Source: Mycogone perniciosa
Lineage: Eukaryota > Ascomycota > Sordariomycetes > Hypocreales > Hypocreaceae
Direction of reading: 5' to 3'
DNA length: 64,000 nt
Assembly (NCBI GenBank): GCA_025331125.1
Contig: JAOALB010000092.1
Span: 1 to 64,000 of the forward strand
Each line of letters begins with the position of its first letter. The stretch's first letter is position 1. This document shows positions 33,128 through 43,419 of this stretch, piece after piece. The translations under genes and the position numbers were made by a program. Under the pieces are notes generated by a model. The model was given only the letters and a program-made list of their open reading frames with translations. It made no database searches and had not been told where the DNA came from.

Positions 33128-34343
33128 CGTTACCCCTTCACCTTCCGCCACCCCAGGCTGAGGTCGGCGCGGTCACCTCGATGTACTAGTGTCGGTATAT
33201 GATGCAGTTGGTGCGGAGATCCGATGGACGCACTATCAGGCAACAGATGGGAGATGGAAATGGAACAAACGACGAAGGGTGAATATGCGTCTCCAAAGGC
33301 CGTCTCCCTCGAAAGAAGAAATGTCAAAAAAAGATAATGCAGGGAGCTCGAGGAAGACCCCGTTGATCGAGAGACTCCGAGGTGAAAACGGAGAGAGCGT
33401 GAAAGTTACGGATTAGGTCAGGCGACACTCGGCGGATGAGTCGGTTTGGTGACCATCGCGGGAGAGATCCAGTGAGTGATTGCCTGGGGGTTCGTCCCTG
33501 GCTGGCGGTCAGCCTCCAGCGAGGCCCAGGCGTCACGGGTGACGCTTCCACAGGCAACCGTCCACTAACGGGGCGCTGTATTCAGTGTAATGCGCCTAAG
33601 CGGGTGCCGCCCCATACTTTTTTCAGCGACAGGGGGCCGCATCCGGTCATGACCCCAGCCCCCGGGTTCCGCTGCCCATTCAGATCTACTGGCTGCAGCG
33701 GTACGGAATACGTCGTACTACGGCCAAGACTCGAACACGACCCTGATGAATGCCGTACGAAAGCATCCGCAAGAAAGGGGCACATTTGCAGAAGAGTTCT
33801 GTGCGACATACCTTGGGGACGTGCACTCATGCCTGAACTTCTGCTGCAGAGCTCGTCGCGTCATTCGGTTATCGCAGTTGCGTCACTGATAACGGCCATC
33901 GACCCTCCAACAGTTGCGCCCTACCAAGCTGAGCCTAGCTCCCATGCCCAGGGTGGTACGCTGGTACCTCTCGGTAAAGGCTTCAGCCTCCCTCTGTAAG
34001 TCTCTCGTGAGCAGATGGAGGGTCACACTATCAAGAAATCAGGACACGGTCTTGCCCGTGACGAGCCTCCCCTTTTTGGAATCTGTCCTTTGGTTACGAA
34101 AAATACAAAGTACTGCCGTTATTTCTGTGGTTCGCTTTCTTCCCTTCACTGACCCGCCGACGCACGTGCTGCTGTTTCCCCATCACACCTCTCACCTGCA
34201 GCTCTAGGTGTATTACATACATAGATACTTCGTACTACGAAGTACGTGCTCGAAATACCTCTAAGCTTGAAACCTAAGCTTCTTCTCCTCCTCCGCCTCT
34301 CTCTCTCCTCCAACATCATCCACCCGCCGCCTCTCTCTCTCCC
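33128..34343. other. Divergent intergenic region, PNS1 / Ypt4-like GTPase
   Basis: This is a 1.2-kb shared upstream region. It has a CT-rich tract just before the GTPase start (about 34,275-34,343) and a palindrome cttcgtactacgaag near 34,230. An open frame at 33436-33999 lacks coding character. No RNA gene is recognised. Confidence 0.5.
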
Positions 34344-35093
34344 ATGTCATCCTCATCGTCGGCGCCGTGGGATTACATCGCCAAGCTCGTCTGCATCGGC
34401 GACTCAGGATGCGGCAAATCCAGCCTCACCATCCGCCTCTGCGAAGGCCGCTTCTCCGCCCACCACGACGTCACCATCGGCGTTGAATTTGGCTCGCGCA
34501 TCGTCCCCGTCGGCCCGCCGCACACCTCCTCTCTCCTCTCCGCCGATGACTCCTCCAGTGGTCTTCCCGAACCGCCGCGCGATACGAGCAATGTTCCCCA
34601 GAAGCACATGAAGCTGAGCTTATGGGACACCGCCGGCCAGGAGACGTACAAGTCCGTCACGAGGTCTTACTTCCGCGGCGCCAGCGGCGCTCTCCTGGTC
34701 TTTGACCTGTCCAGGAAAGGAACTTTTCAGCACGTCACTGACTGGCTGAACGACCTGCGGCAGATTGCCGAGCCGGACATTGTCATCATCCTGGTGGGCA
34801 ACAAGGCCGACCTGACACAGCAGGCCGACAACAAGAGGGAAGTCACCAAGGAGGAAGCAGAGGAGTGGGCCAAGAGGAATGGCATTCTCGAGTACGTCGA
34901 GACGAGCGCCAAGAGCGGCGAGAACGTGGAGAAGGCTTTTATGAGAGTCGCCGAGAGGATATACCAGAACATCCAGGCTGGCAAGTATGATTTAAACGAC
35001 AGGAGATCAGGCGTCAAGGGCCCCAGTGCTGGCGGGAACCGGCAAGTAAGGCTCGCTGCGGATTCCAGCAAGGCCGGCGGCGCATGCTGTTGA
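34344..35093 (+). CDS. ypt4: Ypt4/Rab4-like small GTPase
   Basis: This is a single exon of 249 residues. P-loop GDSGCGKSS (19-27), switch I Thr44 in HHDVTIGVEFGS, switch II WDTAGQE (94-100), NKAD and TSAK motifs are all present, so it should bind and hydrolyse GTP. The protein ends in GGACC, a double-Cys prenylation signal for geranylgeranylation, which anchors Rabs to membranes. The IGVEFGS effector region is like Rab4/Rab2/Rab14 and fission yeast Ypt4, pointing to endosomal recycling. An insertion of about 35 residues (53-88, Ser/Pro-rich) lies between switch I and the strand leading to switch II. No canonical splice sites flank it, so it appears to be translated. The assignment to Ypt4 rather than another Rab is less sure than the Rab family. 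Confidence 0.85.
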   Translation: MSSSSSAPWDYIAKLVCIGDSGCGKSSLTIRLCEGRFSAHHDVTIGVEFGSRIVPVGPPHTSSLLSADDSSSGLPEPPRDTSNVPQKHMKLSLWDTAGQETYKSVTRSYFRGASGALLVFDLSRKGTFQHVTDWLNDLRQIAEPDIVIILVGNKADLTQQADNKREVTKEEAEEWAKRNGILEYVETSAKSGENVEKAFMRVAERIYQNIQAGKYDLNDRRSGVKGPSAGGNRQVRLAADSSKAGGACC

Positions 35094-35603
35094 GGAACAG
35101 AGAATGTTATAGTATATACATGAATGCATGGGCCAACGAGCATGATACCCCAACAGGCTCCATCACCGGTTTCTTTTTTTCTTTTCTTTCTCTCTTTCTT
35201 TCCTTCCTTCTCTCACTCATGGAAGCACAAACTGTGGGTTGTATAGTAGATGCATATTATATGGGCGGCTCAGCTACTCAAGGTCTGGCCGACAGATACG
35301 AAGCCTCCTAATAGGAGAGTTATCATGTTTTGCATTAGATGCGGCATGCCGTCCGCAAAGCTTTCTTTCCCTTGTTCGTTTTATAAATGATTTACAACCA
35401 TCCCAACCCAACTTTTTCATGAAATTCTCCGTAAACATCCCACGCCTAAATTCTTACAAGGAAAGGAGTGCGAGTTGAGAAACAGGGGAAGCCTCCATTC
35501 CACACCAACTGGCCGGCTAAGCTCATCGTGACCATGTGACCATGTCTGAGTGACAGATTGCCGCCACCAGTCCAGCTTCAACAACAGAAATTCAGAGACT
35601 GTT
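35094..35603. other. Convergent intergenic region, GTPase / PMT2
   Basis: It holds two 3' ends and a T/C-rich run at about 35,170-35,220. No gene is seen. Confidence 0.5.
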
Positions 35604-38076
35604 TTAGTCGCTGATTCTCCAGTTATCGAACCACTTCATGTAGCTGTACTGCTTGTTGGATCCAGTCATGCCCCAGCAGATGGGGATGAACAAGATGTAC
35701 AGGCCGATGATGACTGTGTACAGGGCACCATACACAGCGCCCTGCAGCACATGGTTACGGTTTCTCAAGACCCAATCTACCACGAAACCCAGCGAGAGGA
35801 TGGCAAAGTACAGAGCCGGGTAGTAGTGATGCACGTACGTGACACGCGCCATAATAACAAAGGGGAGATAGTGGAGGAACCAGCCGATCACAGGGTAGAT
35901 GCCAGAGTAGTGAATCTGGTCAACCTCCTTGTTGCTGAGCTCCTTGTATCCGCGCTGCCAGCGCACGAGATACCATGCAACGACCAGTCCAACCGCGCCG
36001 AGAGAAGCGGTGCTGACCCAGTAGACGAATGGGTTTCCGAGGAGGAAGTACTTGACGATGTTGTCGTCCCATCCGCACATGCGAAGGCCAACGTGAAGAA
36101 TAGGCCATTGCCACCACTTGGAGGCCAAGTCATCCTGCTTATCAGGATCCGGAACGAGGGCATTGTTAGACGTCATCATCGCAACGTTGAGATGGATGAA
36201 GTCATGGAAGAAAGGCGACTTGTATACAGCAGGATCACTGGGAGGGACTGCAAGTACGTTAGTCTTGTTGATATTTGTCAACGAGGGTGATGAAAGAAAA
36301 CAACTCACGCTTGTCGTTCCAGTGAGCCTCCACGTTCCAGTGAGTATAAGTGTCCCGAGGGTTGTTGTCCTTTGTGCAGGCAACCTCAATCTGCTTGAAA
36401 CCCCACTGAGGAAGATTGACGTTGCCAGCTCGAAGGTAGCAACCAAGGGACTCATGTTTGAGACGGAAGGCCGTAGTAAGTGTCCTAATTTTGCTGCGAT
36501 CTCGCGATGCGGCATCCCGAATAACCTCAATCTTCCAGTGGTCTTTGTCATCGCCAACAGTCAGGTTGCCATAGCTTGAAACCTCTCGGTGGGACTTAGT
36601 GACGGGGGCATCAATGTCATGGGAGTGCAGGTTGCGTCCGGTTTGAGCGTGAATAAGTCGGATAACCGATCCGTCACCGATGAATCGAAGGTCACCTTCG
36701 GCGTTGTACTCGGGCTCGTAGCGGTTAGGATAGAAGAACCAATCATTGTTGGCATCCTTGTGGTGGTAACAGGTGACCTGCTGCTGTCCAGATCCCTCTG
36801 GGTAAGTCTGAACGTGAGAGTGAAGCAAGCCACCGCCATATCCCATGTTCTTAATGGTAGCGCGAGATCCGAAAGCAATCTCCAAGGGGCTGTTCTTTCC
36901 AACCTCGGTTCCCTTCAAGTTGGCCTGGAACAAGGAGCTCATTTGGGCATCGCCAGGTCCAGTCCGGTCGAGAATGGCGAAGTGCAAGGCAAAGGAAAGC
37001 ATGTAAATAAGGAAGGGGATGACGATAAGTCCGGCAACACGGGAGACGAGGTGGGCGGCCAGAGTAGGCTGGCAGAATCATTAGCTAGGGTCAATGTAGC
37101 AGGGGTGGTCCCAAATACTCACCATGGGCATCTTCACATCGCCATACTTTCTCCAGAGATCCTCAATGGTGTACAAGCCAACGAGAGCAGTGACAAAAAG
37201 GCCAACAAGCTTGACACTGCAGACACAGCCAATGCTCACACCAGTCATAAAGAGCCAGAAGAACCACTCAGGATCGAAGCTGTTGTGTCGCTGGTTGTGG
37301 AACTTGGCCCAGCAGAGGGTGGTGGCAACAGTTCCGCAGAGCAACATGGAGTCAAGGAGAATAAAGCGGCTGATGGTGGTATATGAGTTTTCGCAGAGCA
37401 CCATCAGGGTGACAAACCAGACAGCGGGTCGGCGTAACTTGAGCTCCTTCGCGGTGTAGTATGCCATTGGGACGCAGACGATACCGAAGAAGGCATTGAA
37501 GGCTCGCATGAAGGTGTAGTTGACCTCTTCGGGGTACTTCTCTCCCGACTTGAATTCGAAGGATCCGTTGTAACCGGCAAGGACTCCAGAGAGGCCAACG
37601 AGCATCTTGCCCAGGGGAGGGTGGACATCGAAATAGTATTCATGCTTGATGTAGTAGCTTCCAAACTTGCCAAAGCTATAGAGCCCCAGTCAGCAACTGC
37701 ATCGGCAAATGGGCCACAGCAAACAGCAGACTTACTGAGCCTCATCCCAAGTTACGATGTCGCTGATGCCAATCTTGTACAATCGAGTGAAGAAGGCGAT
37801 GGCCGTGAAGATCAGTGGGGCAAAGAAGGGTTCCCATTCAGCGAAGACGTCGAGGAAGGACTTCTCCTACAGCCATTGTAAGCTGGCGTATCGACAACGA
37901 TTGGATGCATCCATAGTTTCAGACTCATTCATACATACCTTCTTGGCCAACTTCTTGTTATCCTCCGGCTGGGCCACTGGCGGGGAGAGGGAAGCTTGCG
38001 ATGAAGGCACCGGACGCTTCCTGAGCCCATCGCCCAGATCGGCGCCGGAGGCTGTAGCAGCCTTGTCGGCAGCCAT
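35604..38076 (-). CDS. PMT2: Dolichyl-phosphate-mannose--protein O-mannosyltransferase, PMT2 type
   Basis: Five exons (37939-38076, 37736-37866, 37123-37675, 36309-37068, 35604-36247) join in phase to 741 residues. The enzyme transfers mannose from dolichol-phosphate-mannose to Ser/Thr of secretory proteins in the ER lumen. After a cytosolic tail ([18 protein letters not shown]), the first lumenal loop carries the catalytic Asp-Glu in TWDEAHFGKF and the [12 protein letters not shown] block. Hydrophobic segments and the EDLWRKYGD loop follow. Then come three MIR repeats (about 320-500; [38 protein letters not shown]) and four or more C-terminal membrane spans with [20 protein letters not shown]. 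Sequence type suggests PMT2, which works as a heterodimer with PMT1. It is divergent from the CHY/RING gene. Confidence 0.9.
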
Positions 38077-38624
38077 GGTTGAAATTACTCGTGAGCTTCC
38101 AGAATGCCAAATCGAATGAAAAAATAAAACAAATCAGGGGTGCTGAATGGGTTGGAAGAAGATCGCGGGTGGAGAGGACTGCGCGGAGGCTGAAAAGGGG
38201 ACCCGGCTGCGTAGCTCGCTCCCAACAGCCTACGAGTACAAGTACAGGCAACAACTGGAGAGCTCCACGCGCAATTCGTTAATGACCGGACGAGCTGGAA
38301 GACTCAAAATGCTCCAGCGTCGACGACGAGGCCGCAGACGTCGTCAAAGAAAGGAAAAAAGGGACAATCCTGAGGGCTAGATGCTGCCTGCTCAGGAGAG
38401 GAAACGAACAAGTATTAATGGAGAGAATAAGGGGAGGTGTTGGGACGTTTCTGATTCGAACGGGCAGGTATTCTCAAAACACGGCGGACCCCCCCTGGTT
38501 CAGCTGGGAATAATGGCCACATTGCAATCCTCCACTGCAGAACACGCTGTCTGAGGACCAACAGCGCGTGGCTTAGCGGCTCGGAAAGACCCTAGAAGGG
38601 AATACTCGTCGTAAGCCGTCAGCC

Positions 38625-38653
38625 AGCCACAAGCCACAAGCCACAAGCCACAG
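38625..38653 (+). repeat. 8-bp tandem repeat (agccacaa)
   Basis: About 3.6 copies of agccacaa stand in the divergent promoter region. Confidence 0.8.
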
Positions 38654-38897
38654 TGTGCTCCTCAGGACGCCACAGGTATGCGCAATCACATGCAAGAGGC
38701 TCTGTCATCTCAGCCCAAGCCTTATGTCATCCTTGCCCGCCGAATACGAGTGCGTTGGTTGCGATTCTATTCTAGATTTCGCTTGGTCATAGTACTAATA
38801 ATCTTCAAGCTCCTACAGACGGCAAGGAGATGGAATAATAGTCCGTCCCTTGTTGCTTATAATACTATTACCGACAGCGAGCATCTGTTATTCGTCC

Positions 38898-38940
38898 TGT
38901 TTTCGAGTCCCTCTGTTTTCGAGTCCCTCTGTTTTCGAGT
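38898..38940 (+). repeat. 16-bp tandem repeat
   Basis: Nearly three copies of tgttttcgagtccctc lie 60-100 bp before the CHY/RING start codon, in the presumed leader. Confidence 0.8.
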
Positions 38941-38996
38941 TTATCGTCATCGACTCCATCCCTTCGACATACCGTTATTTCGCCCCGAACTTGCAG

Positions 38997-40955
38997 ATGA
39001 GCTTCTTCCAAGCCAATCGACTCAAACAGATGCCTTCCCTAGTTTCCGAGTTCCTCATAAACCCCGTGCTGCGCCAGGCCCGCCGGTTTTCTGAGATTTC
39101 CCGCACAACGTTGGCCGGCGACGACGAACCGCCACCAGTCCAGCCCGATGCCATCCACGCCTCCGACGATGCCGACAACGCCGTAGAAGAGTCCGATGCC
39201 ATATCTGAACCACGCCGCATTTACCCCTTGAGTCCTTCGACGCAGGAAACAATAGTCGAGGAAGCCCCCATGAGCCCGATATCGAATACCTCCCCCCACG
39301 ACCATCTTGGGTTTCCTGTAAGTCCGCCGAGGAACTCGCCAAAGAAAGATGGCCCAATTCCCGAGGACGATGGAATGCGAGTCTTGCGGATGCGGATACA
39401 AGAGATCAATGCCCGGGATATCCCTTCCGTGGAGAAGGCTAGGCTTATGCACGACGCCTTGCTAGAAGGATATCGTGCCTCCATGGCTGTGGGTATTGAA
39501 ACCAAGGGAGACCCTGAAGATAGCACTGCCAGCCAAACATGGGAGCATTCGAATCCGGCTGGACCTCTGGAGACCCTAAAGCTTTGGCAGAATCAGCTTG
39601 TTGGGGAGCCTTCTGTCAAGGAGACTTTCGTCCTGAGTGAGAGCGACATTGCCCCAACCTACGCTCCCATTCGACAGTCAAAAAATGCTGGAACAGCGAC
39701 TCCAATGCACGACTCTTTAGTGCTGCCGGAAACGCACGCACCCCTAGGATGTGAGCATTATGAGCGAAATGTAAAACTACAATGTTCCACATGCCAGAAG
39801 TGGTACACCTGCCGCTTCTGTCATGACTCTCGGGAGGATCACACGCTTATTCGCACGGATACGAAGAACATGCTATGCATGCTTTGTGCAACACCACAAA
39901 GGGCATCCGATGTCTGCATCAACTGCGGCGAGATCACAGCGCAATACTACTGCAACATTTGCAAACTCTGGGAGAATCGGCCAAACAAGCCCATTTACCA
40001 TTGCAATGACTGCGGCATTTGTCGGCGAGGCATGGGCTTGGGGAAAGACTTCTTCCATTGCAAGGTAATATTTGTGTCCTTACCCTATGCCAGACATATA
40101 TAACTGACAGCGTCGCAGACATGTCGCGCATGCATTACGACTTCCATTGAGAGTTCACACAAGTGCATCGAGCGCTCAACCGATTGTGACTGTCCGATCT
40201 GCGGCGAGTACATGTTCACGTCGCCAAAGCCCGTTGTTTTCATGCCATGCGGTCACAGTATCCATAAGAAGTGCTATGATCAGCATATGAAGGTCTCTTA
40301 CAAGTGCCCGATTTGCAACAAGAGCCTCACAAACATGGAGTACCAATTTCGCAATTTGGACATTGCTATCCAAAATCAGCCTATGCCCCCGGATTTCCGT
40401 GACACAAAGGCTAAGATTCTATGCAACGATTGTTCTGGCAGGTGTACAGTGCCATATCACTGGCTTGGGCTGAAGTGCTCGATATGTCAATCGTACAACA
40501 CAGTGGAAATACAAATGCTGGGCGGAAATAATCAGACCGCACAAAATGCAGTGGCTAATCAACCGCGAGTTGCGATTGAGGCCAGCTCAGAAGATGCAGC
40601 GCCTCCACCACGGCCAACTCCGGTGACAGCAGATCCTCGGGTGGTCATCTCAATCGCCAATCGACGACGACATTCGTCTAACGCACCCGAACTTCCGTCC
40701 CGTGTTCCGGATCGATTCGCGAGATCAGTGTCACCACGCAGCATGATGATTCCTTCACAGACTGCTATCATTGAAAACGACGGGGACTCTGAGGACGACA
40801 TCTTGGGTTTTTGGAGGGGTGGAGAGGAGTCTGACGGCTCGAGTGAGGACGGCGATTATGATTCCGAAGACGAATCTAGTGATGGCCTGCCTGATGTAGA
40901 TGACGACGAAGAGGAGGATGACGAGGATGAAATCATTTTAATCGGACACCGGTGA
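38997..40955 (+). CDS. CHY/CTCHY/RING zinc-finger E3 ubiquitin ligase (Pirh2/RCHY1 type)
   Basis: Exons are 38997-40064 and 40119-40955 (634 residues; 54-nt intron placed exactly between HCK and TCRAC). The N-terminal ~245 residues are disordered. A CHY zinc finger follows (about 248-310; CEHYERNVKLQCSTCQKWY), then a CTCHY finger (about 312-375; CGEITAQYYCNICKLWENRP, HCNDCGICRRG). A RING-H2 finger (about 381-425) reads CPICGEYMF, MPCGHSIHKKCY and CPICN. A zinc ribbon ends the core (about 457-487; CNDCSGRC, LKCSICQSYNT). This domain order defines the RCHY1/Pirh2 family of E3 ligases. All visible metal ligands are intact. The C-terminus is strongly acidic (about 580-634). Targets in fungi are unknown. 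The start ATG at 38997 was chosen because upstream codons are not protein-like. Confidence 0.9.
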
Positions 40956-41369
40956 AACAGCTAAGATCTTGTTGGCTTGATACGACGAGGCATGAAGCAT
41001 GACGGCACACGGAGCTTGAATTCAGTATGGGCATTACTTTTTGGCGTTGGACATCAATGGGCTTGCTTCTCGGGATACCATGCATATCGATTTACGAATT
41101 AGTACGGGAGGACGGAGGACGGCATTGCAACATTTTATTGGAGTAAGGGCAGAAATCACATAATATCTAGGGCCCCAGATTGCGAGAGGCCAAACAAGCG
41201 AATCTTCATGAGCGTCACAATGTATACTAATTCATAGTCATCTCCTTGCGGTAATATCCATATTCAGTATTGTTAAAAAGAGCAGCCATGCGCCGTACAG
41301 TAACAAACCCGGAAGTAAAACAGAAAGAAATCGCGAGAAAACGCCAGAGTGTTTGTTTGTTGTCGCAAT
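40956..41369. other. Convergent intergenic region, CHY-RING / MZT1
   Basis: It holds two 3' ends. I see no gene. Confidence 0.5.
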
Positions 41370-41703
41370 CTACTGCGAAGCAGCTTGTTGCTGCTGCATG
41401 GCCTGTCTTTCCTGACGCAGCTCCTTGATGACTTGCTACAGCCCAAACTGTCAGTTGACGTATCCACGCGGATTCAAACGAGACATACTGAAAGAGCTTC
41501 TGGGTGGATGCCCTGCTCAATCAAGGACACGGAAATAGATATGATGCGGCGGTCAAGCTGGCAGTTCTAATCGTCACAGGTCAGAGGGACAAGCCATATA
41601 TGCGCAAGGGGCGAGCAAAGATTTTGCGTACCAGCATGGCGGCGATTTCTTCCAGGATGTTGACGGCTTGCGTGGCCGCGGCGTGCTTATCGACGTTGGG
41701 CAT
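41370..41703 (-). CDS. MZT1: MOZART1, gamma-tubulin complex recruitment factor
   Basis: Three very short exons (41632-41703, 41489-41566, 41370-41435) encode only 71 residues, so no long frame reveals the gene. Introns of 65 and 53 nt have GTACGC/TTAG and GTATGT/GTAG ends. The protein begins MPNVDKHAAATQAVNILEEI and continues with LDRRIISISVSLIEQGIHPE then ALSQVIKELRQER, matching the MOZART1 core (its I-S-I-C-V-x-L-x-E-x-G-I-x-P-E-A-L signature). MZT1 binds the N-terminus of gamma-tubulin complex proteins and helps recruit the complex to spindle pole bodies for microtubule nucleation. The tail is Gln-rich. It is followed head-to-tail by SPC25 on the same strand. Confidence 0.92.
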
Positions 41704-42116
41704 GGCGGAAGCTCGAATTTGGGGGATGTTTTATGTTTCGATGAGATAAGATGAGATGAGATGAGATGAGGTTGAGTGAGGGAGAGTAGTGTTGTTTGAT
41801 GGTGGGGGTTGGAGACGCGATGGTGGTTTGTGGCTGGTGAGTATGGTGATGAACCATGTGCTGGCTTAATAATGATGTTTAAGAAAGCTCTCGCAGTCTA
41901 TGGTTACTTGAATTAAGCCAAATTAAACTACGAAATGAAGGAAAAGAGATGCCATCACTTTCAAAGGGTATATAGTAATTGTGGTCGTGTTATGAAGCGC
42001 ACGTTTCCACTCAGAAATCATTGATATGCAGGGTAGCAGTATCCATATGGACAACGTCATTGACATGGGCATAACATCGTAACCAATATCTCTCTAAACA
42101 AATCAACCGCCAGAAA
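41704..42116. other. Intergenic region between SPC25 stop and MZT1 start
   Basis: It holds the MZT1 promoter on the minus strand with an (atgag)n microsatellite at 41741-41770. No gene is seen. Confidence 0.5.
41741..41770 (+). repeat. (ATGAG)n microsatellite
   Basis: Six units of atgag/ataag lie about 40 bp upstream of the MZT1 start. Confidence 0.8.
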
Positions 42117-42966
42117 TCAGGACTTCATTGCTTCCACAAACAGCTCCCTCATCCCCTTGAGCAGCACCACCAACTCCCTCGACTCATTCACCCTCTCCAG
42201 CACCCGCTCCACACTCTCCCGCTCCAGTTTCGGCCTGCAGTGCTTCACATCGTAGTCCCGCGAGCTCGTAACCAGCTCAAACCACGCCTCGCGTTCCCAG
42301 TTCTTCTCATCAATATGCGTGTAAATAAACCGGAGCCGGTCTGCTTGTCCCGCCCCTTCGATCCTCAGACATAGGTTCGTGATCCAAAAGTCGAGCTCGG
42401 GGACATTGTACCGCGACTGCGCCTCTTGCTGCTTCGTGTATGCGCGCTGCGCTGCGATCTTTGATTCTATCTCGGCCTGCGTCTCGGCGATCTGCGCCTT
42501 GAGATTGTCGCGCGTGGTGATGTGGTTGTCGCGCTGGGCGGCGAGCGAAGAAATAGCCATTTCCATCTCACGCGTCTCAGCTTCTTCTTTCTCCATCGTC
42601 TGTTGGTATGTGGACATCTTGACTTGGGCGATTTCAATGTCCTTTTTCTTCATTCGCTCGTCCTCTGCGTGCGCATCATGGTTAGCAACAGGGTGTCAAG
42701 AGGGGACTTGGTTCTCGACGCCGCATGCTGCGCATACCTTGTAGTTCGGCCATGTTCATGCGGAATTGGTTGCGCTCCTCCAAGACGCGCTTGCGGCCTT
42801 GCTCGATGAATGCGTCGAATTTGGCTGTGAATTTTGCCATGCGCTCGCGCAAGTCGTCGAAACCAAAGTCGATGCTAGGCAATGTGTCTGCGATGGATGG
42901 TCCGACTGGGGCCATAGTCTGGCGGCCGTGGCCAATGGACATGGTGGGCTCGTAGGAAGTAGCCAT
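42117..42966 (-). CDS. SPC25: Kinetochore protein Spc25 (NDC80 complex)
   Basis: Exons are 42738-42966 and 42117-42664 (258 residues; 73-nt intron). Residues about 45-165 form a long coiled coil (RKRVLEERNQFRMNMAELQ, then alternating Glu/Lys/Gln/Arg heptads). A C-terminal globular domain follows (about 170-258; SRYNVPELDFWITNLCLRIEG, LRFIYTHIDEKNWEREAWFE, and the ELVTSSRDYDVKHCRPKLER strand), characteristic of the Spc25 RWD fold. Spc25 pairs with Spc24 to anchor the NDC80 complex at kinetochores and so to spindle microtubules. It is transcribed away from RRN6 and in the same direction as MZT1. Confidence 0.92.
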
Positions 42967-43419
42967 CGTGATATCGATCTTTTCAATGTGCGCTTTTCCT
43001 GTAGCGATTTAACTGATTTGAGGCTCTGACAATGTGGTTGTGTCGTTTGGCGTGGGGAACACGATCTCTTGGGCTGGCAATGGTGTTTACGTCAAAAGTC
43101 GCGTTGCTGGGTCGACGATGCAGATGTGGCGCACGAAACTCGTCCGACTTCGGTCACGTGTTGACCCAAACGTTGAACTTTGATTCACAACGGCCAAGCA
43201 TCAGAAGACGCCAGGCCGAATTGAATCCGAGAAGTGACATGGTTCTTTTTGGCTAATTCGATAGGCCTTTTGGTTTTGGATCTCAAAGCTTTCCAATGCC
43301 AGTCTGAAGAACCGCCGCCTATTCTTCCGCCGCCTTTCAACCTGTGTTCTATGGGGCCCTCGAGATGAAAAGTATAACCGTCACTCTTTCGCAACACTGG
43401 AAATCCTCACTTGGCCCGA
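42967..43419. other. Divergent promoter region, SPC25 / RRN6
   Basis: About 450 bp separate the two start codons. Nothing beyond promoter sequence is recognised. Confidence 0.5.

Larger units (their letters stand above)
38077..38996. other. Divergent intergenic region, PMT2 / CHY-RING gene
   Basis: It holds the two promoters and 5' leaders and two small tandem repeats (38625-38653 and 38898-38940). In-frame codons continue upstream of 38997, but the protein family start and context favour the ATG at 38997. Confidence 0.5.

Noticed and set aside
33436..33999. 187-codon open frame in the PNS1/GTPase intergenic region
   Set aside because: Low-complexity, no family resemblance, and no sensible initiation or splice context; more likely promoter or leader DNA.
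36589..37386. 265-codon plus-strand frame across the PMT2 exons
   Set aside because: It crosses real splice sites of the PMT2 gene and is the antisense shadow of its MIR-domain exon.
38850..38996. In-frame N-terminal extension of the CHY/RING protein
   Set aside because: The 49 extra codons read through a 16-bp tandem repeat in the leader; the ATG at 38997 gives a more natural N-terminus.
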